Assembly: GCF_030269925.1 (NCBI RefSeq)
Contig: NC_085118.1
Coordinates: forward strand, 16,489,001-16,553,000
Source of the DNA: Bombyx mori
Taxonomy: Eukaryota > Arthropoda > Insecta > Lepidoptera > Bombycidae
DNA: 64,000 bases
Direction of reading: 5' to 3'
The position numbers and the translations under genes were made by a program. Below are positions 35,716 to 47,010 of this stretch, in pieces (the stretch's first letter is position 1; every line of letters starts with the position of its first letter). Below the pieces are notes generated by a model. That model saw only the letters and a list, made by a program, of their open reading frames with translations. It was not told where the DNA came from and did not search any database.

Positions 35716-36129
35716 TACCAGTCATAAATGACACCGAATACTGTTCTTTACTAATCACACAAAATAGAACAACAAAATCCTTACTTTAATCAATCAGTTG
35801 TATCGTGGTCATTTGATCCTACATCTTCTACATCACTAGAGTCAACAAAATCGTATAGAACGCTCCTGGCCTAGCTGCCGGCGCAGCTAGTGACATTGCC
35901 ACCCACATTATCATTAAAACAAATGATAAAACCAATACACATCATTTCACAATATAGAGTCAAAGTCATTACTAGACCAACACAACAATAGTCTCCATTG
36001 AGACCCAGGTCTCCGCTGTACCAATCGATGGAGATACTCTCACCTCACTGATCAGTCTCGTCAGTAGCACTACTTAGAGGCAACCTTAATGAAGGGGCTC
36101 GCCTCTGTTATTCTTATGGTAGAAAAATT

Positions 36130-36512
36130 TAAAAAAAAAAAAAAAAAAAAATGTGTGCAATTCACACGTGGTAGAAGTGAAACCTTCCAAAATTAAAATA
36201 CAATTATCCTAAACGTCTTAAGTAAATGTAAAATTTTGTCATTAGTAAATAATTGTAAGGTAGCGCCCTCTGTGAATTGATATTTTAATTTCACGTATAA
36301 TCCTAAATTAAAATTCACTACAAGAGCTTTCATACACACGTTAGTATTAAAAAATCTCACAGATGGCGCTGTATTAAATAGTATGTTGTATATTTCTGTC
36401 TCATTCTTTGCTGGCTTCATCCTACACATTTTTGTATTTGTGTCTCTTACCTGTCGTTTTTTTTTTCGTTGCATCCGGTTTGAACTCACAACGATTCTAA
36501 AGAAGTTTTCAC
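36130..36512. repeat. short inverted-repeat element related to the 937-bp family
   Basis: After an A-run the left end reads atgtgtgcaattcacacgtg then agaagtgaaacc. The right end reads agaagttttcacctc. Both resemble the ends of the elements at 43735 and 54853. The interior (about 330 bp) is different and noncoding. It is nested in the LTR element. Confidence 0.5.
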
Positions 36513-37664
36513 CTCAAAAGATGTACGGCTTCTAGCACTTCTTGTCAAGAACAATTCCATGAGCTCATCGCGAGCTTGGTCATCAATAACGCAAGTCTGG
36601 GCTTCGAATAAGGACACTAGATTTAAGAGTTCTATTTCGCTGAATGCTCAATCTCACTGAACCGATTAAAACAACTATCAGGTAGTACATGACATACAAT
36701 AGGTAAGCAATAAACCATCGCATAGGATTTGTTCCGTACAGTTTTGAGTCAAAACAACAGAAACCTTTTATGAGAACCATCGTATAAAATTGCTGAATTA
36801 TGAAGCTACTACTAATAGATTTCTTGACAGAGAGCATTCGGCACCAGAATCCAAATAAAAATAATACGACTCACAAGATTGTTCTTATTTACCAAAAATA
36901 CCGATATTACGCAGCTACCGGCACGTCGCTCCGCTCGGCCGGTGAATAGTTGACCCATCGAGCGCCGACAGACTGTGCTTGCGTCCCATATCTCGTATTG
37001 GTTGCAGCAATCACGTATTGATTGCGACATGGTCTTCCTGATTGTACATGTCCTCGTGTGATGGTTAACCTACAATCAAAAACATCCACGAGAACACTTG
37101 TTCCGCTCGATCACTCCTGACTACACTTTACGACTTATCGGAAACTTTAAAGTCATCAAAGCTTTAAACTGTTTTAATACCATTTTAACCAAATCAAACA
37201 ATAGGGTATACAAAGTTCACTATTCAGCAGCCAGAGCACGTACCACAGTCGTTCATCAAACTTCAAATTTACTCTGTACAAATCAGGCATAGCTTACAGG
37301 AACTCAGATCAAACAAAACTTCCGAGTAAAAATATCTAACGCCACGGCTCTCCAGCCGACCAGCAATCGCAATTGCCCTCATGATGCGCATCCACAGCGT
37401 GGATCGCCCGTGTGCATCACCCGCTGACTACACACGATGGTCTTTACAGACCCCGACCTCCGCCAGAGCCAAACGCGCACCGCGCACCCACGGACTACTT
37501 GAGTTGCCTCAAGAGACACCGATTTCTACCGGGCTACGACTACGTAATAGCTACTGGTACGGTCGAACACAATACGGCCGATAGACTATCCTTACTCGAG
37601 TTTTCACCACAATTTAAGCTTGCTCTTCATCATCATCATTTACATCAACCTCGACTGGTATGTG

Positions 37665-37819
37665 TCATGCTGGCATTTTTCTTAGCCTATCATGTGGGTA
37701 TTTGTAAGTACGTTTTAAATTTAAAGCTTTCAATGTGTAACGGTCACCATCCAATACTTCAACTACTTTAAACGGCCCTTTAAACTTCGTATCTAATTTC
37801 GTTTGATTACGCTCTTCGA
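37665..37819 (-). pseudogene. Ty3/gypsy integrase C-terminal end (pol remnant)
   Basis: The minus-strand frame reads KLDTKFKGPFKVVEVLDGD, then RYTLKALNLKRTYKYPHDRL and RKMPA, then a stop near 37665. GPF followed by V.EVL..DRY and KRT.KY.HDRLR is the classic C-terminal module (GPY/F) and end of the gypsy-type pol polyprotein. Upstream pol (higher coordinates) is lost: the Bm1 insertion begins at about 37822, and only about 580 bp of non-pol sequence lies between it and the LTR. The enzyme cannot be made. Confidence 0.8.
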
Positions 37820-37821
37820 TT

Positions 37822-38598
37822 TAATGTGTGGACGAGCTCACAGCCCACCTTGTGTTAAGTGGTTACTGGAACCCATAGACATCCACAGCGTAAACGCACC
37901 ACACACCTTGAGATAGAAGTTCTAAGGTCTCAGTATAGTTACAACCGCTGCCCCACCCTTCAAACCGAAATACACCACTGCTTCACGGCAGAAATAGGCA
38001 GGGTGATGGTACCTGTGCGGTCGATGGCACTATACGGAGCACCCGTCTGGTGACACGTCCTTACCCACGGGAACGTCGCCGCGCTGTGACGCCGGCAGCG
38101 CGCGATCGTAGTCAGAGTCATTCAAGGATACCTCACAGTCTCCTATGAGGCCGCGCGCCCTAGCGCAAGTGCAGCCGGAGCGCGGGGGCTCCAATCTCGG
38201 CAGTCCGTGCTGGAGGCGTGGTTTCGTCGTTTGGCGGACCCGTCGGCCGGCCTCCGTACCGTCGAGGCGATCTGCCCGGTTCTCGCGGACTGGGTGGGCC
38301 GCGACCGCGGAAGTCTCACCTCCGGCTACCTGTGCAGACTCACAAGACATTTTACCACCGTGCAAACTTCTTACCGCAACAAATCTTACCAGCCACCACG
38401 CAAACTACAATTTTACGGGTTCCACCTCTCCTACACGATGTTACTCCCATACTGCGGAAACCAACCGCGAACACTTGTCAAGCACGCACAAGCACGCACT
38501 TCACCGGAAAAATCTGCATCCGTCAGCGGGACCCGAACACCGCCGCATCGCCAGACACGAACGCACCGGACGTCTTATCTTACAGGTCACGACGACTT
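37822..38598 (-). repeat. Bm1 SINE with an embedded R1 ORF2 fragment
   Basis: Bm1 sequence runs from gtggacgagctcacagccca to acctgtgcgg (38011-38020), and again from acctgtgcag (38328-38337) to the head at cacgacgactt. The SINE halves are diverged. Between them is an internal R1-clade fragment. The whole chimera sits inside the LTR element. Confidence 0.8.
38021..38327 (+). pseudogene. internal R1-clade ORF2 fragment inside Bm1
   Basis: Coding similarity includes RSMALYGAPVW, then VRVIQGYLTVSYEAA, and QSRQSVLEAWFRRLADPSAG, RTVEAICPVLADWVGRDRGS. These match about residues 805-935 of the full-length ORF2 with a central deletion and a stop. No trailer or poly(A) is present, which is unusual for a retrotransposed copy. 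Direct repeats acctgtgc(g/a)g flank it. The left junction also shares gtgcgg with both parents. Confidence 0.8.
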
Positions 38599-39165
38599 CA
38601 GATGTGTACATTTTTCTTCCCCACGGAAACTTGCTTGCTTTCTTGTTTGCTTGCTTGCTTGCTGGAGCCCGAAGTCATCGAACGTGTAGTGTTATTGGTA
38701 TTGAATCTAGTAGATTCTAAAGTTTCAGCGACAATTCACAGTCTCATGTCCTGGTTTACTGCACTAGTGCCACGTAACTCTAGCAGAAGTCAGCCGCTTA
38801 AAATAATTCTTGTCGGAACTACCCACTCGTCATGACAGATCCATTATTGCGATCGAAGTTTCACTTGAGATTTGCACTTGCCTTAATTTCTTGCAATAGC
38901 TTGTTACGTGTGTATTTCCGCTAGTAAATGCCATGTAATGAAGTCGACAGTCAAACTGGGCAACATGAGCCAGAACGTAAGATGTGACGATTTCTTCGTG
39001 GCTCAGATCTTCCATCGAGGTAACAGAAACGTTATTACACGACTTACGTATGCTGCATTCACGCTCTTGTGGCGTACCACTACTAGTATTCTGATCTGCA
39101 TCATGTTTTTTTTGCTGTACTTCGAACATGTTCAAACACGTCACGCCAGTGAGAGTAGAGTCCTG

Positions 39166-39178
39166 ATCCCACTTCTGA
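39166..39178 (-). other. likely primer-binding site, tRNA-Leu type
   Basis: Minus-strand TCAGAAGTGGGAT sits directly inside the 5' LTR. It is complementary to the 3' acceptor/T-arm side of common tRNA-Leu sequences, slightly offset from the CCA end, as described for mdg3/micropia-like elements. Assigned from memory of the tRNA sequence. Confidence 0.6.
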
Positions 39179-39583
39179 TGTCGGCACACGTCAGGGATGG
39201 CTGAGCGGTAGGTTCCGTCATCACTCGTATTCGATTGAACTCAGTTTAGTCAATAAAACTTTTCAATAATAATTATTGAAACTCAACACACACAACTTTC
39301 ACAATGACAGGATAAACCGACAGTTTCGTTGCATATACCGACAGACCGACTGACCGACTGACAGAGACTCACTGACTGAGACGGACGGAATTACTGTCTG
39401 ACACGGAATGCCACGACTCTGTCCACGTACCGCCATTTTATACTGTGGCGTTACGGAGTCTACCCTTCATTTTGTGATATTTATCAAAACAACATTTCAT
39501 CATTTAAAATAATAATCAAAACCACCGTCTTAATATTACTAAAAGTCGTTATCCACGACAACTAAAAGTCGTTATCCACGACA
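39179..39583 (-). repeat. right LTR (5' LTR on the minus strand), 405 bp
   Basis: Same length and, by eye, same sequence as 34745-35149. The TATA box is at plus 39436-39442. This is the promoter copy for minus-strand transcription through the element. Confidence 0.9.
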
Positions 39584-39646
39584 TACATATGTATATGTCT
39601 CCACAAAAAATTAAATAATCGCAAGGGGACACGGGTATGTAGCGGT

Positions 39647-39740
39647 TTAACTCTGTCCCTGACATTGCTGCTGTCCATCACCGACGGTAACCACTCACCA
39701 TTAAGAGGGCCGTATGCTCATCTGCCTACAAGGGTAAGAA
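39647..39740 (+). mobile_element. Jockey/CR1-like LINE tail
   Basis: cgacggtaaccactcaccat, gggccgtatgctcatctgcc and tacaagggtaag, then an A-run. Confidence 0.65.
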
Positions 39741-40346
39741 AAAAAAATTACAAAAAAAAACCATATTTAGATTTTAGATGGTAAAATATCTTTTTTGTAG
39801 ACTGAATCTCTCTCGCATAACTCTGTCCCAATTCTCAACGAAGTTAAGATCATTGAGCAAAACAATTGTTCGTCAATTGAATAGCGTCTCATAAATTGTT
39901 TTGTATCGTTGTATCCGACCAACCAATAATTATTATTATGACAGGATTTTTTCATGGGTTTTTCTAAGCTATCGGCTTCATTTGTGGAAAATGGCAACAA
40001 TGAGATCACTAAAGCCAAGAACTTTAAGGTTTTAGGGTGAAAGCTATTAATTACTCAATACTTCATTAATAAGGCAAGACCATTTTGGAGGTTGATACTG
40101 TAGAGATGTGACTTCATACCACGCTCTGTAGGTATTTTGCAAAGATAGCTAGGGATGTTATTGACGAGTGCTTCCTGTGGGCTATGTCATGTTCTTCTTC
40201 AACAGAAACCTACAAATGGTCCCGCGTGGTAAGCAAAGGCTCAGCTATGCCCCTGGTATTGCTCTTATCTATGAGCATAATTGACCTCTTTAGTGGGGCT
40301 TAAAGGTCGTTTGCCTTTGATGGCAAAAAAACAGGTGCCAAGGTAT
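39741..40346. other. noncoding DNA
   Basis: An 83-codon minus ORF (39767-40018) has no known motif. A weak LINE-tail resemblance near 40240-40290 is not enough to call. Confidence 0.3.
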
Positions 40347-40603
40347 TTTGTTTTTATTGCTTAGATGGGTGGACGAGCTCACAGCCCACCTGGTGTTAAG
40401 TGGTTACTGGAGCCCATAGACATCTACGACGTAAATGCAAGAGATCCTAACACTAGTAATTACGCAAATTATAATTTTGCGGGTTTGATTTTTATTACAC
40501 CATGTTATTCCTTTACCGTGGAAGTCAATCGTGAACATTTATTTGTTGACTACGTATTTCATTGGAAAAATTGGTACCCGCCTGGGATTCGAACACCGGT
40601 GCA
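40347..40603 (-). repeat. Bm1 SINE with internal deletion
   Basis: T-run and 3' end, then about 110 bp missing between gacgtaaatgc and aagagatcc, then the 5' half to a B-box-like gattcgaac. The head beyond is lost. Confidence 0.8.
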
Positions 40604-41039
40604 GTTTGGAGGGGGCCATCTTCTTCTTTATGTGCCACTGTAAATTGGTCTTCGCACTTATCTTTATCTACCACCAACTAACTGGCTCTACACTGACGAT
40701 TTCCACTTCCTGTTCTTTAACATATTTCAGGGTATTTATTGTCATTTAACTTGCCTATAATGACCAGTTAAAAAAGTTGATGGATTGCAAACCGATAGCA
40801 CAATGAAGTATCGCGGAAGAACACAACTTACATTCTACGTATTATACAGTCGTCAGCTAATGACGCATCAACAATACATGATCACAATAACAATTAGAAC
40901 GGAACAAAGGATTGAACTTTGCATTGTAAAAATGATCCAGTTGTCAGCTATCGAGATAACTAAACAGCTGCGATGTAGAGATACAGTTGTGACGAGTTGT
41001 TGTTTCATTAACTCTATAAAATAGACGGTAATGTGAGGA
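40604..41039. other. noncoding DNA, no feature recognised
   Basis: A 79-codon ORF (40785-41024) has no recognisable domain. Confidence 0.3.
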
Positions 41040-41170
41040 GGGGGTGTATTAGAAACACTGGGAGGGATTGTGTGAAAGGGGATTTGCGAGAAAAGTATGT
41101 GAGTGCTAAGGTGACGTATGATAGGCCTGAATGCAAAAATAGGGCATGCTGCGGAGATTCCACGTAGTGG
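41040..41170 (+). mobile_element. RTE-type LINE C-terminal remnant
   Basis: The frame gives RVRRGCIRNTGRDCVKGDL then REKYVSAKVTYDRPECKNR and CCGDST, matching the RTE end pattern. Confidence 0.6.
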
Positions 41171-41324
41171 GAAAGGACTTGATGAAGAAGACTTTATACT
41201 GACTGGTGTGGAGAGTATTCTGTGTCTGTGCTGGTAGGATCATCCCGTCTATTACTGTCGTGAAATGTCTTCCGGTTTGAAAAGTGGAATATCCACTATA
41301 CATTAGAGGTCTTTGATCCATTAC

Positions 41325-41580
41325 GGTCCAAAAATTACCTAAAATAAATAAATACATAATTGAGAACAGATCACACATGGCCGTCCGGCTATAGGTACTA
41401 GGATTCTTCTTAGGAACCAGAGATTGATATATATTTAAATAAATACATATATTAAACACCCAGACAAAGAGTTAGAGCTTCATCACACTAAAGTTTGGTG
41501 AAAGAATCGACCTTACGTACTTCGACCCAGCAGTGGAGGCCTTAGCATACCTATGAGCCACCAAGTCAGTCAGCTTATAA
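41325..41580 (-). repeat. possible tRNA-derived SINE, degraded
   Basis: tatattaaacacccagaca matches the body of the SINE at 34105-34259 (taataaacacccagacaac), and gagccaccaagtcagtc may be the decayed head. The rest is too diverged to align by eye. Confidence 0.4.
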
Positions 41581-42860
41581 ACGGGACTTTTTGACAGGAA
41601 CGCGAGGAGTAAAGTTGTGTGATTTGTTTTATTTTGTCTATTTAGTGTTTCTTCAGGTTTAAATGTGTAATAATGGTGGTTTATTAACTTTTTGATATCT
41701 GTGAAAGTGCACAAATGTGGGAAAATAAAACAAAGCCACTGGACGTAACTTTTCGGGATCCTCCAAAAAGTCCACTGAAAAAAATCTTGGTAAATGACCA
41801 CCATTTTACTGAGATTATATTTCATCCCATATCAGCTCATCTCATTTCATTTAATTTCATCCCAGTTGATTAATGTCTCAAATTAATCATCTTCATTTCA
41901 TTTCATATTATGGAAATATCATTTTTCATAAAAAAATGACTATAAATTAAAATAAGACATGACTTAAAGGTCTTAGTTACCAGGTCATAAAATCCCTTAA
42001 AATAAGCTAATAAACGAAAATTCCTCTGTTGATCTAGATAAACAAGCTTTATTGATATAAAACAAATTCAATTGATAATGCAATTAGATCATTACATTTC
42101 AGTTAGATAGATAATAGTTCTGTAGGTTATCATCAGTTTAGTGTTGTTTAATTTTGTCAATAGTATTATTTATGATTTGTGATATATTTATTGTCACCAG
42201 AACTAAAGGGACCTAAGTATAAATTACTTATTTACGAAAACTAGCTATATGAAGATTCTAAAAGAGTTAATATTGTTTTGCGTATTGGTTTTGCGTAAAC
42301 CAAACAGAAAATATAATGGTATATAAAGTAAATCTAAACCTTGAGGTACTAGTGCTTATGGTTGAATTTAAGCCATTCGGTCATAACAAATCTTTACAAG
42401 ACAGCGTCTCGAACAATTCCCTTCACAGCAGAATCACAAGGTCGGTTGTCCAATTTTTGCAATCTTCATGTTAAACGCCTTCTATATATGTATAGTTATA
42501 CACAGTGAATGCGAATGACAGGGCTGTTTGTATACAATGACTGCTTCAGATCAATCAGGTTGTTGTGTTAAATAACTTGTTTTTCTTAAAGAGAGCGAAG
42601 ATTTCACTTATTGTAGTAATAACGTTACAACCTCTACCTTGAGATTAATGTCTCAACAACTGCGACCTGTGTTTTCGTTCTCTCTGTGTTTTGTACTGTA
42701 CGTAGTGCAGGGAGTGCTTGAGTATGAGCAATTAAAAAAAGTTATTATAAAATAGTACCATTGAAATTACGTAAATTAAATTTAATAAAATCGAGGTACA
42801 TTTTTTATCGATGACGTTTTATATGAGTTCGATGATTTGTTTTTATTGTTTTTTTTTTAA
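41581..42860. other. AT-rich noncoding DNA
   Basis: No gene seen. About 42600-42670 has Bm1-like words (ttacaacctctaccttgaga) that may be a very old SINE. Confidence 0.3.
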
Positions 42861-42861
42861 T

Positions 42862-43062
42862 TTTATTTCTGGTGACCCGGAAGCATCTTCAGTTTCACCA
42901 TTAAGGGTGAGATTGTCTTACTGCTGCTGCCCTGCACTGCCCAACCATCTCTGAAGTTCAACGGCATTTGTTTTGCGCGTGCATTTCTTACCGGAACGGA
43001 AAATCGATTCGCTGAAAATGTCTCACGAAAAACTCGGCAGGTCATACGATGCTGTATGACTG
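42862..43062 (-). repeat. poly(A)-type dispersed repeat, family A (diverged copy 6)
   Basis: ggtgacccggaagcatcttc and ttaccggaacggaaaatcga parallel the copies at 1128 and 1664. Strongly diverged. Confidence 0.5.
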
Positions 43063-43734
43063 CCACTCAAACATCTTACTAACATCCATGCCATTTAAAA
43101 ATTTCATAGCTAAATGATTGCTACGCCTAAGAACACGCAAATGCAGTTTACGTAAAAAATGTGAAATTTCAGTCAAAACAATTAAATGTATTACGGTTTG
43201 AAGAGTGCTACTTCAAACTGAATGTCCGCGTGCCTCAAGAGCAGTGGTGTGGTTTAGAGGGCTCCACTGGTCGTTTGATATCGAATTCGCTAGCCCGTGA
43301 TCCTTTTGAGGCAGAAGTCAGATGGTGGTACGCGAATTGAATACGAATTCAATTGGAAATTGCTCATTCCTCACCCGCGTAGTACTCATGTAGGATGCGG
43401 TAAAGTGACCTAGTGAACTTAATGTCAATTTGTGTATTAATGTATTATTTATCTATAATATATTATATTAATACGTGGAGCAAAAAATTTGTATCCCTTT
43501 TTACGAAAATTGCGCGGACGGAGGAGTATGAAATTTCCCACACTTATAGAGAATATAGAGTGCAGAATGTTAATATTTTTTAAATTATGCATAAAAATAA
43601 ATTAAATCAATTTAAAAAAAACATTACACCCACTACCATGTATTTGACACAAACATGCATGCATACTATTTGTTTATTGTCAAACTTTTCTTAATGCTTA
43701 AAGTCTGTGGTCAAATTGAGAATAGATTAAAAAA

Positions 43735-44671
43735 ATGTGTGCGTGTACTAGTGTACACACGTAAGAAGTGAAACTTGTTTATGGCCTTATTTTTCGAAAA
43801 ATGATCTACATGCAACTTTCTAGAAATTGGTTAAATAAAGTTAAATTAGATAAAGTTTAAACAAAAGGATTTTATTATCATAGACATGAATACAAATAAT
43901 ACAATTATTTCACTTTACCTTTTTGCTACTAAGATTATTACAGCATTTTAATAATACATCTCTTTGATATCATAATACCCTGGTACTTTTCTTCCTATAA
44001 ATTAATAATAATAGCACGGTCCACGTGGTGTTAAATGGGGTTCCTGAGGTTCGTGAAGTTTGACCCACCTTGAGACATGAGGTCGATTTCTCAAATCCGA
44101 AACCATGCTTCAGAACATACCGCCGTTAATTATTAATAAATCTCTTTGCTATCATAATACCCTGGTACTTTTCTTCCTATTATTTTACGTAATAACAGTA
44201 ATAAATAGCACGGTCCACGTGATATTATTAAGTGGGCTCCCTGAGATTATTGGAATTACAAAATGATTTCCGTAATCCACCTGGAGACATGAGGTCAATT
44301 TCTCAAATCGGAATCCATACTTCAGAACATACAGCCGTTAATTAATAAAGAAGGCTGTACGTCAGAGTAAAGTTATAATAATACATCTCTTTGATATCAT
44401 AATACCCTGGTACTTTTCTTCCTATTATTTTACGTAATAACAATAATAGTACGGTCCACGTGATATTAAGTGGGTTACCTGGGATTATTGCAATTACAAA
44501 ATGTATTCCGTGACCCACCTTGAGACATGAGGTCGGTTTCTCAAATGCGCATCCATACTTCAGAACATACAGCCGTTAATTAAAAGATGGCGCGTAACGG
44601 AAAAATGTGACGCGTAACCGAAAAATGTGACGGTAAATTTTTTTCCAACGCCGATAAGGAAGTTTCACTTC
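43735..44671. repeat. non-autonomous inverted-repeat element, copy 1 (937 bp)
   Basis: Preceded by an A-run, the left end is atgtgtgcgtgtactagtgt, acacacgtaa, then GAAGTGAAACTTGTTTAT. The right end is CGATAAGGAAGTTTCACTTC, its imperfect inverse. Inside, three tandem units (about 43949-44133, 44134-44372 and 44373-44580), each starting taata.atctctttg.tatca, contain sequence like the 3' part of Bm1 (cggtccacgtggtgttaa, cccaccttgagacatgaggt). The same 937 bases recur at 54853-55789 with one difference noticed. No ORF. The superfamily is unknown. Confidence 0.75.
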
Positions 44672-44938
44672 AATATTGTTTGTCTTTATTCATATTTGTC
44701 TAAAGTGTAATCTTAGCGAAATCTGTGAGTAAAGAAGTATATTAGTCTTTGACAATAGAATCGTACCTAATAGTGTACAAGCTTATAATTTTTTATTCGA
44801 ATTTAGAATTCGAAGTCGAATTTCGACTATCAATGGACCATTAGTTAATAAGAAAAACTTGAACATAATTGACTTTTTGCAAATCTGTTTTAGATTTTAT
44901 GAAGATGGTTTCGTGTTTCTTTTTGCGATCAAAAAGGT

Positions 44939-45061
44939 TTAGCGGTAGGCAGCGGCTTGGCTCTGCCCTTGGCATTGCTGAAGTCCATGGGCGACGGTAA
45001 CCACTCACCATCAGGTGGGCCGTATGCTCGTCTGCTTACAAAGGCAACAAAAAAAAAAAAG
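44939..45061 (+). mobile_element. Jockey/CR1-like LINE tail
   Basis: gcggtaggcagcggcttggc, gggcgacggtaaccactcac, gggccgtatgctcgtctgct and a poly(A). It runs straight into the palindrome-ended element at 45066. Confidence 0.75.
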
Positions 45062-45065
45062 GAAA

Positions 45066-45602
45066 TGTGGTGTCGTGGGACACCAGGTAGGAACGAAGTT
45101 CCTTCGGCCAATGTAGAATCGACACAATTTGCAAAAAGAAATCGTGCTCAATTTTATGTTGGTTTTCTTGATTTTTCCCTTAACTTTTGCTGATTAGTTT
45201 TTATTTAAGTACAGGAAAGTATTTAGGAAATTCAGTATTTTAGGAAATAATAAATTACGTAAAATAAAAATAAAATCGTAATTCAAATTATCAATTAAAA
45301 TAACAAAATATGTCTCTTTATTTTTGTTTGACAACATAAAATTACATAGAAATAGAAATAATTACAAAATAGAGAGAGAAGGGATGGGAGAACGAAAAGA
45401 AAGAGGGAGAAAGAGAAAGGTATTATACACTACTCGCTTGTGTATGCGACTGTCGCGCCTGCGCACGTCTCATTTAACGGTTTTATTCCACGCACTTTTT
45501 TCCACGGATTTTTTCTTACGGTTTTACTATCACATTTTTTTCAGTTCGGTCGCGCAGCAAAATCCCTATCCCCTCCAAGCCTGCCGTAAGGAACTTCGTT
45601 CC
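45066..45602. repeat. palindrome-ended non-autonomous element, copy 2
   Basis: Same ends and interior as 20551-21086 with scattered substitutions; the GTGTC/GACAC hairpin, the AGGAACgaaGTTCCT palindrome and the right GGAACttcGTTCC end are all intact. The left end abuts a LINE poly(A). Confidence 0.7.
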
Positions 45603-45926
45603 AAAAAACCATCTTAAATGTAATTCGCTTTAAAGTGTGAAATATTGACTTGGCCTAAACCGGTGGACTTAAATGGTTTGCAGGTAATTGCCCGGTCAAC
45701 GAACTTATGTCACCCGGCTGAAACACCATGCCTTCGTTACAGCTGACGACATGATTTGTCGTTACGACTTCCTTAGTTGTGATTAACTGTAAAATGAAGC
45801 TGTAAAACACTTTCCAATTAAAATTTTATACTAAAACAAACCAAATCTAGAAATCGTAAAGACACTTTTATTACTTCAAGACGTATTATTACTTCAAGAA
45901 TTAAAAAAAATATATAAATAAAGATG

Positions 45927-46289
45927 TGTGGTGTCGTGGGACACTAAATAGGAACGAAGTTCCTTATTATAAAAATATTAATTTGAAGTTCTATTCGAGG
46001 TATAAAGAAAATAAAACTGGAGGTTTCGCAACAACCCACGGTCATTCGGTAGCGAGCGAACTTATTGTGGTACACTTCATTCACGGTTGTTGGCATAAGA
46101 GTTAGTGTATTGCGCAAACGAACACTCTGAGATCGTGGTCAATGAATAATAAAAAAATATGTTGTTTTTTGTACGTTATTACAAAGTTAAGTCGTACACT
46201 TTGTGCATTACTAATAAAAATCTTACGTTACGGACGTTTTTTCTCGGTTAGGGTACCCCTCCGCATCGTCCCATAAGGAACTTCGTTCC
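45927..46289. repeat. palindrome-ended element, copy 3 (different interior)
   Basis: Keeps the left tgtggtgtcgtgggacact, the ggaacgaagttcctta palindrome and the right cataaggaacttcgttcc. The interior (about 300 bp) is unrelated to copies 1 and 2. That pattern suggests the ends are what the mobilising enzyme recognises. Confidence 0.6.
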
Positions 46290-46591
46290 AAAAACTTCAA
46301 GAACAAAAACAATATAAACAATTTATGTCCCTGTAATTACATAATTACAAATATAAACTTTATAACATCTAGCAGATTTTTCAAATATTCCTTTACATTA
46401 TTTATGCCAACAAGTGCAGACATGAAAACCGAGAATTATCTTACGATTAATCGTAAGTTTTAAAACTTGCTATCAAATTCAGGTCAGAAACCTAGTTACG
46501 TTAGACGCTTTTCTATGCTGTTGCACGGTGGTTTTGCTTCAACCCTAGTTTTTAGGTCATATTTGATTTTCAGTTTTTCTCCACGAAAACG

Positions 46592-47010
46592 TTTATTTTT
46601 ATTTTTTTATTGCATAGATTGGTAGACGAGCTCACAGCCTACCTAGTATTAAGTGGTTACCGGAGCCCATAGATTTCAACAACGTAAATGCCGCCACCCA
46701 CCTTGAGATATGAGTTCTAAGGTCTCAGCATAGTTATAATTTTTTTCCTTATCTTTAAGCCGAAACGCATTACTGCCTCACGGCAGAAATAGGCAGGGCG
46801 GTGGTACCTATCCGTGCGGACTCACAAAAGGTCCTGCCACCAGTAATTACGTAAATTATAATTTTGCGGGTTTGATTTTTATTACACGATATTATTCCTT
46901 CACCGCGGAAGTCAATCGTGAACATTTGTTAAGTACGTATTTCATTACAAAAATTGGCATCGCTCGACACGAACGTACCGGACGTCTTATCCTTTAAGCC
47001 ACGACTTCTT
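46592..47010 (-). repeat. Bm1 SINE, nearly full length
   Basis: T-run, ttgcatagattggtagacga, the complete body, and part of the head to aagccacgacttctt. A short deletion removes part of the tRNA-like B-box region. Confidence 0.85.

Larger units (their letters stand above)
34745..39583 (-). mobile_element. non-autonomous Ty3/gypsy-type LTR retrotransposon (4.84 kb)
   Basis: Two identical-looking 405-bp LTRs and a taca target duplication bound the element. Orientation is set by the likely primer-binding site just inside the 39.1-kb LTR (minus strand TCAGAAGTGGGAT), complementary to the 3' arm of tRNA-Leu as used by mdg3/micropia-type elements, and by an integrase C-terminus on the minus strand. 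No protease, reverse transcriptase, RNase H, integrase core or gag is recognisable. The interior carries a Bm1 with an R1 fragment and another inverted-repeat element. It must depend on a helper for movement. Confidence 0.85.

Noticed and set aside
38625..38670. CTTG repeat as a regulatory element
   Set aside because: Short simple repeat (cttgcttgctttcttg...), best explained by replication slippage.
38145..38835. 191- and 205-codon plus-strand ORFs inside the LTR element
   Set aside because: They run across the Bm1/R1 junctions in arbitrary frames, so they are chimeric chance ORFs.
43949..44580. CRISPR-like or satellite array
   Set aside because: Only three long, unequal units in a eukaryotic transposon-like element; no short repeat-spacer structure.
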